From positions 1 to 24,672 of IMG/VR virus record IMGVR_UViG_3300005584_000037: a stretch of 24,672 nt of DNA; one strand, 5' to 3'. The stretch comes from a virus. This document shows positions 12,134 to 20,838 of this stretch, in pieces (positions within the stretch are counted from its first letter, which is position 1; every line of letters begins with the position of its first letter). The notes under the pieces are model-generated. The model was given only the letters and a program-made list of their open reading frames with translations. It made no database searches and was not told where the DNA came from. Made by a program: the position numbers and the translations under genes.

Positions 12134-12575
12134 GGTATTGCTCCTCTGTTAATATCCCCGTCTTGTATTTTCCTTCAGGCTTGTAGATTGTCAATCCTTG
12201 CTGGCGCATCTCAGGCGCAAAGGATATGTGCATCCACCGACCGTATTCGTGAATCATTTGGTCAAACTTGATACCAGCCCCTATAACAAGCTGACATAGC
12301 GCGTAAGGAGTGTGAGCAGTAGAAGAGCAGTCAATAGCCCAACCATCCATGTGGCTGGATACCTTAGAACCGCCAACAGCCACGTTGACATCAGGCAAGC
12401 GTAGCCAAGAATTAACACGAAGAGCGCCTGTGACATTGCGTACAGCCTCCAGTTGTTGTGCAGCCGACTTCATGTTCTCTAACTGTCTATCGTCTGGCTG
12501 ATTGCTAATGTGCATCCGAATAGCTGTCTCGCTATACGTTGCCTCGTCAAGACTGAAGTGTTCGCTTAGATTCAT
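12123..12575 (-). CDS. Endolysin, M15-type peptidase
   Basis: A 150-residue protein with the zinc site of D-Ala-D-Ala/L-Ala-D-Glu peptidases. SWLRLPDVNVAVGG leads to SSHMDGWAIDC, giving H75 and D82; later YGRWMHISF gives H116, with E110 as probable catalytic base. This is the usual Peptidase_M15_3 arrangement and length for a single-domain phage endolysin, with no signal peptide, so it depends on the holin encoded just upstream. The start overlaps the holin gene by 29 bases. It cuts peptide crosslinks in Gram-negative peptidoglycan. Confidence 0.88.
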   Translation of the reverse strand: MNLSEHFSLDEATYSETAIRMHISNQPDDRQLENMKSAAQQLEAVRNVTGALRVNSWLRLPDVNVAVGGSKVSSHMDGWAIDCSSTAHTPYALCQLVIGAGIKFDQMIHEYGRWMHISFAPEMRQQGLTIYKPEGKYKTGILTEEQYHAS

Positions 12576-12969
12576 TTTTAGCCTTCATATCCATGATTTT
12601 CTCTAGCGTTCTACCACCAAAATAAAAAGACATTATTAACATTCCCCATTGACCTAGCAGCTCTACATAGTTGTTATTGACCTCAATATCCCATGCAGAC
12701 ATCATGGCAAAGGTTGTGTAGGTAATTAGGATAAACACTAGGGTCATGGGGCGAATGTTCTTGGACAGCCAAGAGTCGCTACCCATGTCTGCTTTGAGGC
12801 GTTCAGTCAACTCATGTTGCTCAGAAACATCGGCATTGAGCTTTGCTAACTCACCGTTTTGTTGCATCTCAAGTAGTTTGAGTTTGGCTTGCTCGGCTTG
12901 AGCAGGGTCAGGAAATACCTTGTCTAGTATCTTCCCACCAATGTCTATAAGTGCGCCTATTGGAATCAT
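12547..12969 (-). CDS. Holin, 3TM GTA-type
   Basis: A 140-residue protein. The N-terminal amphipathic segment MIPIGALIDIGGKILDKVFP with PDPAQAEQAK is followed by a charged coiled region (residues 28-62) and two clear membrane helices, about 74-93 (MTLVFILITYTTFAMM) and 104-119, ending in a basic tail. This fits the 3TM holin family typical of phages and gene-transfer agents. Its ATG overlaps the stop of the spanin-like gene (ATGA) and its 3' end overlaps the endolysin gene, forming a lysis cassette. Confidence 0.82.
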   Translation of the reverse strand: MIPIGALIDIGGKILDKVFPDPAQAEQAKLKLLEMQQNGELAKLNADVSEQHELTERLKADMGSDSWLSKNIRPMTLVFILITYTTFAMMSAWDIEVNNNYVELLGQWGMLIMSFYFGGRTLEKIMDMKAKNESKRTLQS

Positions 12970-13133
12970 TTGTTTTCCTTTAATTCCTGTTTAAGTTTAC
13001 GAAGTTCCTTAATCTCTCGCTTGAGCTGCGCCTTCATGTATAGCGTTTCTATGTAGGCAATGCTTGTTGTTGCAACAATAATACATAACGCTAATACGCT
13101 CAGAATCCATCCGATAAGACGCGCAGTTGCCAC
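12966..13133 (-). CDS. Spanin-like small membrane protein
   Basis: Fifty-five residues starting at GTG 13133 with GGGTGG five bases upstream. The first half is one membrane helix (ARLIGWILSVLALCIIVATT), the second a charged coiled coil (LKREIKELRKLKQELKENK). This is the architecture of a short Rz-type inner-membrane spanin. It starts 34 bases inside the upstream gene and ends in an ATGA overlap with the holin. No partner outer-membrane lipoprotein was found nested in it, so a spanin role is inferred from position and shape. Confidence 0.6.
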   Translation of the reverse strand: MATARLIGWILSVLALCIIVATTSIAYIETLYMKAQLKREIKELRKLKQELKENK

Positions 13134-13810
13134 ATTAGCCACCCAAACAGTAAAGACATAAACGCCACAGCAATTACCCCACTTATGAGTTCAATGAACC
13201 TAATCTCTTCTTGTTCTTTCTCCCACCTTGCCCGTCTAGCTCTACGAATCATCTCTGACCTAGCCCACTCTTGCTCACGCTCAATCTTGCCGTGCATGAC
13301 CAAGAATCTACTGTACAAGTTTTTTAACTCAGGCGGTGCATACACCATAGATTCCCTAGTCTGCTCAAGCAACTTCTCCATCTGCAACTCAATCAAAGCC
13401 CTCTCAATGGCTTTCTTGCTTGTGTTTTGTTCTGGATTAAAGTTGGTCTTGGACTCCTCTTCTAGTTCACGATAGTAGTTTGTAATCTGTTGTTGCGTAT
13501 CAAAGAGGACACCGAGGTTCTCTCCAATGTCGCTAATGAGTTTGAGTTCAAGCTCCTCATAAGACTTTTGCTTGGCAGCGACCTTTGCTTTGGTGACTGG
13601 CTTGGGAGACTCAACCGTTGCTGGCTTCTTGACAAATAACCCAACGAACCAATCCCAAATACCCTTGATTGCCTTGACATCTGCAATAGCGCCTTCAACG
13701 GTCTTCTTTGCGCCCTCAAGTTCCATCCTCCCTTGGTGGAGCATTTCGCAACCGCTTTTGATAAAACCATAAGCCGTCTGCGCTGCCAACAAGAGAGAGA
13801 ACGGGTCAAT
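13100..13810 (-). CDS. Phage protein with C-terminal membrane anchor, probable ATT start
   Basis: No ATG, GTG or TTG gives a good start. The strongest site is AGAGGT five bases before an ATT at 13808-13810, which yields (M)DPFSLLLAAQTAYGFIKSGC, an N-terminus like other phage proteins beginning MDPF. Without it, TTG 13792 is the first conventional start. From ATT it is 236 residues: a helical N-terminus, a basic linker near 60-80, a long charged coiled coil, and a membrane helix near the end (LISGVIAVAFMSLLFGWLMW). It precedes the lysis genes and may be a membrane or virion component. Function unknown. Confidence 0.7.
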   Translation of the reverse strand: MDPFSLLLAAQTAYGFIKSGCEMLHQGRMELEGAKKTVEGAIADVKAIKGIWDWFVGLFVKKPATVESPKPVTKAKVAAKQKSYEELELKLISDIGENLGVLFDTQQQITNYYRELEEESKTNFNPEQNTSKKAIERALIELQMEKLLEQTRESMVYAPPELKNLYSRFLVMHGKIEREQEWARSEMIRRARRARWEKEQEEIRFIELISGVIAVAFMSLLFGWLMWQLRVLSDGF

Positions 13811-13820
13811 GACTTACCTC

Positions 13821-14165
13821 TTATGCCATGCCCTCACCGGGCGTAACATAAATAATTGCTGTGCCAGTAGGCGCAATTGCGGAGACATATAAAGACGCTA
13901 CGTTAGTGGCTTGCTTTGGCGCAGTAAAGATTACTGTTTGGTTGTTGTGAAGGACAGTTCCATAAGCAGGAGTTCCAGCCGTAGGGATTACTGCATTATC
14001 TGTAGCCCCTGTGCCAAGACGAATAAACACCTCGGCAGCCGTGCCGTTATGGATTCTTACTTGATTGCAAGGGCTGTCAGAAAGGATAGAAACCGTGTTA
14101 GCAGAAGTTGTTACGTTAATACGGGTAGTCTTTCCCTGTGCCTGAAAAGGAATGTTATTAGCCAT
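13821..14165 (-). CDS. Small beta-rich virion protein (TPGEGM-type)
   Basis: A 114-residue protein, MANNIPFQAQGKTTRINVTT, then SPCNQVRIHNGTAAEVFIRL, PTAGTPAYGTVLHN and the end AIIYVTPGEGMA. The spacing of P-C-N-Q-x-x-I-x-N, P-A-Y-G and a terminal T-P-G-E-G is typical of a small beta-sandwich protein found repeatedly in phage structural regions, possibly a decoration or head-fibre protein. GAAGGTG and a TAATG overlap support the start. A diverged paralogue lies at 22516-22845. Confidence 0.72.
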   Translation of the reverse strand: MANNIPFQAQGKTTRINVTTSANTVSILSDSPCNQVRIHNGTAAEVFIRLGTGATDNAVIPTAGTPAYGTVLHNNQTVIFTAPKQATNVASLYVSAIAPTGTAIIYVTPGEGMA

Positions 14166-14401
14166 TAGTACACCTTCTTGCCACCACCAGAAGTCGATGA
14201 AGTCTTAGTGTTTAATGACCCAGTAGTCGGAGTTTTGTTGCCAGACATATCAATGACTGAACGAAAGCCACCAGTAGGCAAATCACCGGGTTGCCAGCGC
14301 TGCATCTCGGCGCTACCGTCTTGAGGTAACTGTGGGCGAATTGCTTTAGCAACTTGTTGGTTAAGGCTGCTATCACGTTGTTGTGGTCTGTGCTTGCTCA
14401 T
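14165..14401 (-). CDS. Small disordered protein, unknown function
   Basis: Seventy-eight residues, polar and low in hydrophobics: MSKHRPQQRDSSLNQQVAKA, WQPGDLPTGGFRSVIDMSGN, ending with a Ser/Thr/Gly/Lys tail. AAAGGA lies six bases before the ATG. Probably intrinsically disordered, in the structural operon. The start overlaps the previous gene by 29 bases. Confidence 0.65.
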   Translation of the reverse strand: MSKHRPQQRDSSLNQQVAKAIRPQLPQDGSAEMQRWQPGDLPTGGFRSVIDMSGNKTPTTGSLNTKTSSTSGGGKKVY

Positions 14402-14594
14402 TTGAAGTCCTTTCTTTGACTCTTACTAGAAGATAACTGAAAACTGTAAATATCGCTAGCGTTGACACTCGCTCCCATGTTGGATTCCACATTGTCCATC
14501 CACACATGATGCTGGTCGAAACTAGAACCAAAATCGTGATGAGCCGGTCTGTAATGACCCCTAACGCTAGGCGTACCAAAGCAATGCCGTCCAT
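14373..14594 (-). CDS. Small two-helix membrane protein
   Basis: Longer frames exist, but AAGGGG six bases before ATG 14594 and homology-like content fix 73 residues. It begins MDGIALVRLALGVITDRLIT and has hydrophobic helices at about 14-32 and 43-59 (WERVSTLAIFTVFSYLLV), then a charged tail. The D-R-L-I-T-I-L...W-x-M-W-x-P pattern is common among small phage membrane proteins of unknown role near lysis or structural genes. Confidence 0.72.
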   Translation of the reverse strand: MDGIALVRLALGVITDRLITILVLVSTSIMCGWTMWNPTWERVSTLAIFTVFSYLLVRVKERTSNEQAQTTTT

Positions 14595-14634
14595 GTTTAT
14601 CCCCTTTGTAATTGACGAAAACCATAGTCTAACC

Positions 14635-14841
14635 CTATTCGTCTTCTTCATCAACATTAGCAAAGCCAGCACCCCACTCATCATCCGACATCTTGAGCTT
14701 GATAGCTTCAAGTTTTAGGGCGCGGTCAATCACCTTGGTCTTGTCTGTAATGCTTGCCGTAGGGTCAACCATCACCGCCTTGAGCATATCGGAGATGGCT
14801 TGCTCTAGGTCAGGGTTAATGCCTTTTTGTTTTTTAGCCAC
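14635..14841 (-). CDS. Small helical phage protein
   Basis: Sixty-eight residues from GTG 14841, chosen because the conserved-looking body starts [20 protein letters not shown]. The rest ([38 protein letters not shown], acidic end) is a familiar helical phage protein of unknown function. The start overlaps the preceding gene by eight bases. An upstream ATG in frame at 14922 is rejected because it would run through that gene. Confidence 0.72.
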   Translation of the reverse strand: MAKKQKGINPDLEQAISDMLKAVMVDPTASITDKTKVIDRALKLEAIKLKMSDDEWGAGFANVDEEDE

Positions 14842-14983
14842 GCTTATCTCGCTTAGTCTTCTTAGTCTTACGAGCGCTTGACAAGGAAGCAGCCACCGCC
14901 TGTTTCTGTGCGTAGCCTTCACGCATCATCTTGCGGATGTTCTTGCTAATAGTCTTTCTGCTAGTACCTTTTGCTAATGGCAT
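14834..14983 (-). CDS. Small basic phage protein (MPLxKGxS-type)
   Basis: Forty-nine residues, [33 protein letters not shown], and a Lys/Arg-rich end. GGGAG six bases before ATG 14983 decides the start over a longer open frame. M-P-L-x-K-G-x-S-x-x-x-x-x-x-N-I with Q-A-V-A is a frequent small phage protein, probably nucleic-acid contacting or virion associated, function unknown. Its ATG begins one base after the stop of the large gene before it. Confidence 0.75.
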   Translation of the reverse strand: MPLAKGTSRKTISKNIRKMMREGYAQKQAVAASLSSARKTKKTKRDKRG

Positions 14984-14984
14984 A

Positions 14985-17405
14985 TCAATCTCCCACACTA
15001 ACTGCTGCTGGAGCAACATAGCCAACCAGCGCATTTCTAACCAATCTTTCAGCCATAGTTGTTTTTCTACGCAAATCAACTGGGGCAACAAATATTTCTT
15101 GTAGCTTGGCTGCGGTTTCTGCCACCCTCTTTGAGTCCATAAGACCGTTATCAATCAAGCGTTGACCTATGTACTTCCAGTCATCAATAGCGCCTTTTAG
15201 ACTGCTTGTAGCTTTGTCAGAAATAATTTGATTTACTGCATCAGCCAACTTTTCTTTACCACCGGGGTTAGACAAAATAATCTGTGAAGTTTCTTTCCAA
15301 GCTGCGTCATCTGTACCAAGAATAATTTGGCGGGTTCTGTCTGCGTCAGTAGTGCCAGCAAGGATTGTGTCTGCGCGTTTCTTGGCTTCTGCAAGAACTC
15401 TCTTTGCCTCATCGCCAGCCGTTTTAGTAACGCCAGCAGCCTCGGTTTCCGCCCTCTTAATAACTCCACTCTGTGCCTCTTGTTCTGCCTTAGTAAGAAC
15501 AGCGCCAGTTTTAGAAGGAATGACATCAGCAAGTTTTGTTGCGCCAGTTCTAAGCGTGTTAGCAAGACTGGTTCTTGCTCCGCCAAATCTCTCTGAACGA
15601 CCTATTGTTGTAGCTGCTAACTCTAGCTGTTGCCTTAATTGAGGGAACTGATTTAACCAATCAGCATTACTGGTAACAAACTTTTGTATGTCTTTACTTG
15701 ACGCATCTTGCAATTTGTTTGCAACAACGCCTCTCGCAAATTGTTCTGCGCTTCTAGCATCGCCGCCAATCAGTTGCATCAAATCTTTTACGCTTGTCTC
15801 TGATTTAAAAACTTTGTTTGCTAGCTCTGCGGGGTCAGTAGCAAAGCGAGTCATATCAAACTCTTCTTTGCCAACAAGAGCTTCGCCTAGTTTTGTTTTA
15901 AATCTGTTTAGCGGCTCAGAATCAGCTCTGTACTGCTCAAGAAATTTAGTTATTTTTGGAGAAAATTGCTTTTGTATTGCCTCTACTGCATCAGCAAGGT
16001 CACCAGCTTGTCTTTGTCCAATAGCGTCAAACCCTTCTGCGGGTAAACCATAAGCTCTATCACGCAAGAATCTTCTTAGGTTCTCTAAGCCCTGAAAACT
16101 AACTGGTTCACCAACCACAGCGCCTTCAACTTCTTTTGTTGGGTCAAGCGCTCTTTTTACCTTTAACAGTTGAGATTCAACCTCGTTAATAGATACATTT
16201 CTTAGTTTTGTTTCAGGATTTTTAATAGCGTTTGCTATAGCTGTAAGAGCATCTTTAAATGCTGGCGTATCAGAAACTCTTTGACCAGCTCTCTCTTTAT
16301 TTAAAGCCTCGCCAAACGCTTCACCCTTGAACTTTTCAGCATTGTCAGAACGAACCTTTTTAAGATTTTCAAAAACAGGCGTAGTGGCATCTCTTATAGA
16401 GCGCCCTGTCTCAGTAGGCGTTTGAGGAGTGCCAACAGCCGCCAAAGACTTTCTAGCCTCTTGTGTACCCTCTGCTGCTCTAGTGGTTAATCTACCAACC
16501 TTGGTTCTCATTTCAGCAATCTGGTCACGAAACTGCTTTTCTATTTGAGCAGCCTCTTGTTGACCTCTCTGCAAAACAGCTTGAGCATCAGCGTCAGAAA
16601 TTTGTCTTTGTGCAGGATTCAATTCACGGGCGCTATCTCTAATCCTCTGCGCTGTTTGTTGAGCGTTAGACAAAATTGCTTGACTTTGGATTTTTGCTGC
16701 TGATTCAAGTTGGTCAGCAGTCATGGCAGCTTGCTGGGTTATCTTGCCAGCGCCAACTTTAAGCATATCAATGATTTCTTTTTCGGCATCAATAGAACGC
16801 TGTCCACCTCGAATGTCTGCTATCTTTTTCTCAATAAACGCTCTTTGTTCTGCTGTAATGCTTTGAGGTCTTATATTTTGTTCTTGCAACAATTGACCAA
16901 CGGTCTTAGCCGTAGCCATACCCGGCATAAACCTTCCTGCCAATGTTCCAATTAGCCTTCCAGTTTGTGTACCCAAATAATCAAATGGAACGGGGGTAAT
17001 TACTGCGCCTAGCAAACGCGCCGTTTCTGCGCCAAGACCCGGACCATATTTAGATTCATAAACTTGACCAGCAGTCTCACCTCCAGCGCCACTAATAGTT
17101 CCGGCAGCAAAACTAGCTGGGCGAGAACGCTCCATTGCTTTGCCACCAGCCTCTAGCGCAGCGCCACCAACAGTTCCGGCTCTTCCCAAAACTCCGGGCA
17201 ATCGACCAGCCGTTTGACGTATAGCGCCACCAGTAGCTTGCATCAGTTCAGGAGCAACCGCACCAAATACGCCACCAGTTAATGTTTCCTCGCCAACCTT
17301 TTTTGCTCTCTCTAATACCGTTGGCTCTTGTTTTTGTTCATCAATAAACTTCACGCCTTTTGTGGCTGGAGGATTTTCGTCTAGAAATTTAACGCCTGTG
17401 ACCAT
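14985..17405 (-). CDS. Large helical virion protein, probable internal/ejection protein
   Basis: An 806-residue protein without recognisable catalytic motif. The N-terminus holds a short repeat, GVKFLDE and GVKFIDE (residues 4-10 and 17-23), followed by a Gly/Ala-rich part with [17 protein letters not shown] and [17 protein letters not shown]. Residues 190-330 and 610-680 are long Ala/Gln/Lys/Glu-rich helices likely to form coiled coils. Length, composition and its place among other large structural genes resemble podovirus internal core or DNA-ejection proteins. Could also be a tape-measure-like protein, though it is short for a long-tailed phage. GAGGTGG precedes the ATG. Confidence 0.72.
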   Translation of the reverse strand: MVTGVKFLDENPPATKGVKFIDEQKQEPTVLERAKKVGEETLTGGVFGAVAPELMQATGGAIRQTAGRLPGVLGRAGTVGGAALEAGGKAMERSRPASFAAGTISGAGGETAGQVYESKYGPGLGAETARLLGAVITPVPFDYLGTQTGRLIGTLAGRFMPGMATAKTVGQLLQEQNIRPQSITAEQRAFIEKKIADIRGGQRSIDAEKEIIDMLKVGAGKITQQAAMTADQLESAAKIQSQAILSNAQQTAQRIRDSARELNPAQRQISDADAQAVLQRGQQEAAQIEKQFRDQIAEMRTKVGRLTTRAAEGTQEARKSLAAVGTPQTPTETGRSIRDATTPVFENLKKVRSDNAEKFKGEAFGEALNKERAGQRVSDTPAFKDALTAIANAIKNPETKLRNVSINEVESQLLKVKRALDPTKEVEGAVVGEPVSFQGLENLRRFLRDRAYGLPAEGFDAIGQRQAGDLADAVEAIQKQFSPKITKFLEQYRADSEPLNRFKTKLGEALVGKEEFDMTRFATDPAELANKVFKSETSVKDLMQLIGGDARSAEQFARGVVANKLQDASSKDIQKFVTSNADWLNQFPQLRQQLELAATTIGRSERFGGARTSLANTLRTGATKLADVIPSKTGAVLTKAEQEAQSGVIKRAETEAAGVTKTAGDEAKRVLAEAKKRADTILAGTTDADRTRQIILGTDDAAWKETSQIILSNPGGKEKLADAVNQIISDKATSSLKGAIDDWKYIGQRLIDNGLMDSKRVAETAAKLQEIFVAPVDLRRKTTMAERLVRNALVGYVAPAAVSVGD

Positions 17406-17407
17406 AA

Positions 17408-18970
17408 CTATTCCACCTCTGCCAATCTGCCATTAATCATGACTCTTGTTCCGCTAGGCAACCTTGCTGCGTTTACTTCCTCAACAGAACTAAACTCTAG
17501 TGTTCCTGCGCTACGCAATGAATAATCTTCATTTGCTCTCAAAGATGTTGGCGCACCGGGAGTAAGCTGAATGTCTGGCAACTTAAATAACTGTTGCGTA
17601 CCGTAAATTTGGTCACCAATACGCTTAGACATACCGCGCAATTTGTCCATCATTACGTCTGCGGAATCACCGGGTTGCGGAACAACGCCATAGTTACGCA
17701 AGGCTTCTCCTCCAGTAACAGCTTTACCAGAAATGTTAAGGTAATAGTTATTACGCACATCACGAATTTTTGTCAAGAACTGACGCAATTCAGAAGGAAT
17801 GTCACCAGTAATCAACTGATTTAATACCTTACCTTCTTCTGTCAAAAATGCTTCTGCTCTGTAATTTTTAATTTGTTCTTGCAGTTTAGGATTTCTCAAG
17901 TCTTTAGCAATATCTTCTACATCTGTTTTTAGTTGTGTATTTGCAATGTAGCCTTCTATGATTTTTGCTGGAGGTTTTAAGGCTCTTGCTTCAGTTCCTT
18001 TTTTATCTATTGGACCAAGCTGTCTCTTACGAACATCGTCCATTAGTTTTTGTCTAGCCGCATCTGTAGCTCTCTCTGCTGCGGCTTTTTCTTTCATGTC
18101 TTCAAGCTCTATAGCAGCCTTCTCTCTCATTCCTTGAAGTTCTTTTTGTGAAGCAATAGTCTCTTTATGTCTGCGCTCAGTACCAGACTCTTTCATTACA
18201 AACTCAGAATCTTTATGCAAGTTTTCAAGCATCTTATAAGTTGGCTCAAACCCTTGTAGTCTGTTCTTCTCTTTTAACAAGCCACTTCCTAAAGTAACAA
18301 TTACTTCGTTTAATCTTGACTCTGCCTCTGCTCTGTTGTACGGCAAGATTTTGTATGCTGCCTCAGCCTTCTTAATTGCATCGTCTAGCTTGGCTTTCCA
18401 TGTAAGCATATTCTTGTCAAACTCTTGCACTTCTCTTTTCCACAAGTCAGCACGACCTTGTTGCCAACCCTTCATCATGCCGCCCATAGCGTTCAATGAT
18501 GCAGTTGCAGACTGTTTGCCAGCACCGCCCATAGCCATGCCAATGACACCAATTAAGCCAAACAAAGTAGACAAAGATTCAACATTGTCTTTTGTTGGCG
18601 TAAGTTCTGGGGCAGGATTCTTTTCTCTAAAAGTTTCTACTGATTGATAAATTCCTTTGGCTTGTTTACTTTCTTGCTGTGTTATGTCAGCTAAACCTTT
18701 AGCCTTGTATTCAGCAATTTGTTGTTCGCCCTGAGAAATATAGTTTTTAGACTCTTGTTGTTGTTGCAACAAATCTGTTTGCTGCTGTCTAATGTTTGAC
18801 ATCTCATCCCTAGTACCAGTCTGTCCCAATGCCTTTGTATCAATTTTGGGCATGGTTGAACCAGTAACGGCAGCGCTTGTCTTTGAGCTAAACGGGTCAG
18901 GCATAGGCAAGACATACGGCTTTTGCAATTCAGCCAACTCAGGAACAATGTCAGGTGTTTGTTCAGCCAT
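17408..18970 (-). CDS. Coiled-coil virion protein
   Basis: A 520-residue protein beginning MAEQTPDIVPELAELQKPYV. A coiled region rich in Gln (residues 60-110) precedes a hydrophobic glycine-rich patch STLFGLIGVIGMAMGGAGK near 134-152, then further coiled coils to about 320. A compact C-terminal part ends SGTRVMINGRLAEVE. The hydrophobic patch inside a coiled-coil protein suggests membrane insertion during DNA ejection. It shares a TAATG overlap with the upstream gene and ends two bases before the next start, so it is co-translated with the 806-residue protein. Confidence 0.7.
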   Translation of the reverse strand: MAEQTPDIVPELAELQKPYVLPMPDPFSSKTSAAVTGSTMPKIDTKALGQTGTRDEMSNIRQQQTDLLQQQQESKNYISQGEQQIAEYKAKGLADITQQESKQAKGIYQSVETFREKNPAPELTPTKDNVESLSTLFGLIGVIGMAMGGAGKQSATASLNAMGGMMKGWQQGRADLWKREVQEFDKNMLTWKAKLDDAIKKAEAAYKILPYNRAEAESRLNEVIVTLGSGLLKEKNRLQGFEPTYKMLENLHKDSEFVMKESGTERRHKETIASQKELQGMREKAAIELEDMKEKAAAERATDAARQKLMDDVRKRQLGPIDKKGTEARALKPPAKIIEGYIANTQLKTDVEDIAKDLRNPKLQEQIKNYRAEAFLTEEGKVLNQLITGDIPSELRQFLTKIRDVRNNYYLNISGKAVTGGEALRNYGVVPQPGDSADVMMDKLRGMSKRIGDQIYGTQQLFKLPDIQLTPGAPTSLRANEDYSLRSAGTLEFSSVEEVNAARLPSGTRVMINGRLAEVE

Positions 18971-20034
18971 TACGCAGTCCTCGTTTGAATACCAGTTCTT
19001 GTATCAGCCATCGGGATACCGCCGCCAATTGCAGCCAAGTTAGTATAAAAGTTAGTGCTTGCTCGGCTCAACGCTTGGTCAGCTTGTATGCCAGTTTTAA
19101 TAGCGCCCAAAGCAATCTGGTCACCAATATTAGATACTTGTAATCCGAGATTGTATTGTTGAGCTAATAACTGCTGACGATACGCTTCAGCCTGTGCAGC
19201 CGCCTGTGCTGTGCCTACACCACCGCGAGACTCTGCGCCCTGTGCTAGACGGGCTTGTAGGGCTTGTAATGACTGTTGTCCTGTTGGGGTTAACTCGCCT
19301 GTCTCTGCGGCACGAATCAGCTCTCTGCCTTTGGCTTGATAAGGTTCGCCAATAGCGCGTTGCTGTGCGGCTGCTTGTTCTGCTTGTTTAGCGCCTCTCT
19401 TGGCTTGCGTAGCGCCATAGATTCCTAATCCACCAGCAAGTCCAAGGCGAACCATGTCTTGCGTTGACATCTTGTCAAAAAACGATTTTTCTTGAGGGGT
19501 GGGAACTGCTGTTGAGGGCTGGTCAATAGCTGCTGCGCCCGTTGATATTCTTGCTAAATCTCTAGGCGTATATAGCGCTCCAGTAGGAGAAAAAGCAGCA
19601 CCCTCACCCGTTGGCAAAGCCTGTCCTTGGGGAACTCCTGCGCTTGGTCCAGCAAACATAACGTCTTGCGCTTGACTCATTTCTTCGCGTGTTTGAGGAC
19701 GTGCAGCATCATATTGAGCTTGTATTTCACGTTCAAAACCGCCTGTATCGTATGTAGGCGCTGGTTCAGCCGCTTGTTGGTATTGTGCAAACTCTGCTTG
19801 TGACGATGGCATAGCTTCAAAGTCGCTCTCACCGTCATAGAACTCTAGCAAGCCAGTTTCAGGATTAGTTGTGCCAGAACCACCGGCAGCCTTGAGTATT
19901 TCAGCTTCTCTAGGCGTAATGTGAGCAAGCAATGTATCGTTTCCACGACCTTTGCTAGACAACATAGAAGCAATAGCAGCTAAGTCGCTAGTGCCGTTGA
20001 GGTCTGCTTTAAGCAGTTTGGCAATCTTTTTCAT
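18970..20034 (-). CDS. Virion-associated protein, Ala/Gln-rich
   Basis: A 354-residue protein. Residues 35-68 hold HITPREAEILKAAGGSGTTN and TGLLEFYDG, a motif block I recognise from phage structural proteins, followed by a disordered linker (70-180), then a hydrophobic glycine patch LGLAGGLGIYGATQAKRG and a long Ala/Gln-rich helical tail. GGAGAATTAA before the ATG is a good ribosome-binding site. It may be an internal virion or neck protein; no enzymatic motif is visible. Confidence 0.7.
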   Translation of the reverse strand: MKKIAKLLKADLNGTSDLAAIASMLSSKGRGNDTLLAHITPREAEILKAAGGSGTTNPETGLLEFYDGESDFEAMPSSQAEFAQYQQAAEPAPTYDTGGFEREIQAQYDAARPQTREEMSQAQDVMFAGPSAGVPQGQALPTGEGAAFSPTGALYTPRDLARISTGAAAIDQPSTAVPTPQEKSFFDKMSTQDMVRLGLAGGLGIYGATQAKRGAKQAEQAAAQQRAIGEPYQAKGRELIRAAETGELTPTGQQSLQALQARLAQGAESRGGVGTAQAAAQAEAYRQQLLAQQYNLGLQVSNIGDQIALGAIKTGIQADQALSRASTNFYTNLAAIGGGIPMADTRTGIQTRTA

Positions 20035-20838
20035 TTAATTCTCCTGACCCATGTATCGTAGGGATTCCACGTTCCAACCAGACTTCTTACCCTCTTCTTT
20101 GTCACCACCGAATATTGGCGCACCGGGGTCACCAATTCTTAGTGCTTGAGACAATGCCTGTGAACCGGGCGCTTGTCCAGCCCCAGTTGTTGCAACGCTA
20201 GTTGGTTCGGGAGCAGCACCCCCACCCATAGTCTGAGCAGACCTTGTAGGGCTAAGGAAGTTGCCAATAGACTGACCAACAATAGTTTGAGTCAAACCGC
20301 TTTCAACAGAACCCGGTTTAAATCCTAATTCCTCACTAGCAGCCGCGCCACCATAACTAGACGCGCCACCAACAATAGCGCCAGACGCAATTTCTTCAGC
20401 AGAACCGCCTCTAAGGGCTGCGCTTGTTGCACCTCTTGCAGCGCCAGATACGCCAGCCTTTTCTGTGCGAGTGGGAGTAGCAGCAGCAGCAGAAGCCGTT
20501 GTTGGGTCACCAGCGCCCGTAGCAGGGTTAAAACCGCCACCAACGTCAATGTTGTCTGGAGCTTGAGCAGCAGGGGCGTAGGCTTCAGCCGCTTGTTGTC
20601 CAGCAAAAGAAATTGCACCCGCCTTAACAGCATCTTCAGTAGAGCCGCCATTTAAATAAGTTACCGTAGCAGAAGCAGTTGGTCCTGCGGCTGGTCCTAA
20701 TACTGGAGTAAGTACAGCCGTCAAAACAATAGTCTCAATGACTGGCAAAGGATTACGAGCTATCTTGTCAACCGTATCGTTTGTAGTAGAGATGGCTTTT
20801 TGAACAGGGGTTGTTCTGCTTGTAACGTAATTTGACAT
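20035..20838 (-). CDS. Gly/Ala-rich structural protein
   Basis: A 267-residue protein. An N-terminal hydrophobic segment (PVIETIVLTAVLTPVLGPAA, residues 32-51) precedes Gly/Ala/Ser-rich low-complexity sequence with repeats such as GAARGATSAALRGG and GAIVGGASSYGGAAA. It ends GWNVESLRYMGQEN. Composition suits a flexible virion component. GGAG precedes the ATG, which lies 79 bases inside the upstream gene. The antisense-frame ORFs here are consequences of the biased composition. Confidence 0.68.
   Translation of the reverse strand: MSNYVTSRTTPVQKAISTTNDTVDKIARNPLPVIETIVLTAVLTPVLGPAAGPTASATVTYLNGGSTEDAVKAGAISFAGQQAAEAYAPAAQAPDNIDVGGGFNPATGAGDPTTASAAAATPTRTEKAGVSGAARGATSAALRGGSAEEIASGAIVGGASSYGGAAASEELGFKPGSVESGLTQTIVGQSIGNFLSPTRSAQTMGGGAAPEPTSVATTGAGQAPGSQALSQALRIGDPGAPIFGGDKEEGKKSGWNVESLRYMGQEN

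Noticed and set aside
11281-12271. Plus-strand frames opposite the methyltransferase, basic-protein and endolysin genes
   Set aside because: Antisense to well supported genes with good motifs and ribosome-binding sites; no signals of their own.
14398-14625. 75-codon frame beginning MVFVNYKGDKHG
   Set aside because: Overlaps the supported membrane-protein gene (14373-14594) in another frame; the AAGGGG site is spaced for the latter.
15233-16955. Several open frames of 80-120 codons on both strands inside the 806-residue gene
   Set aside because: They are by-products of biased Ala/Gln/Lys codons in the long gene, lack ribosome-binding sites and give low-complexity products.
20325-20651. 108-codon Leu/Ala-rich frame inside the Gly/Ala-rich protein gene
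   Set aside because: Frame-shifted shadow of low-complexity sequence, no start signal, implausible composition.
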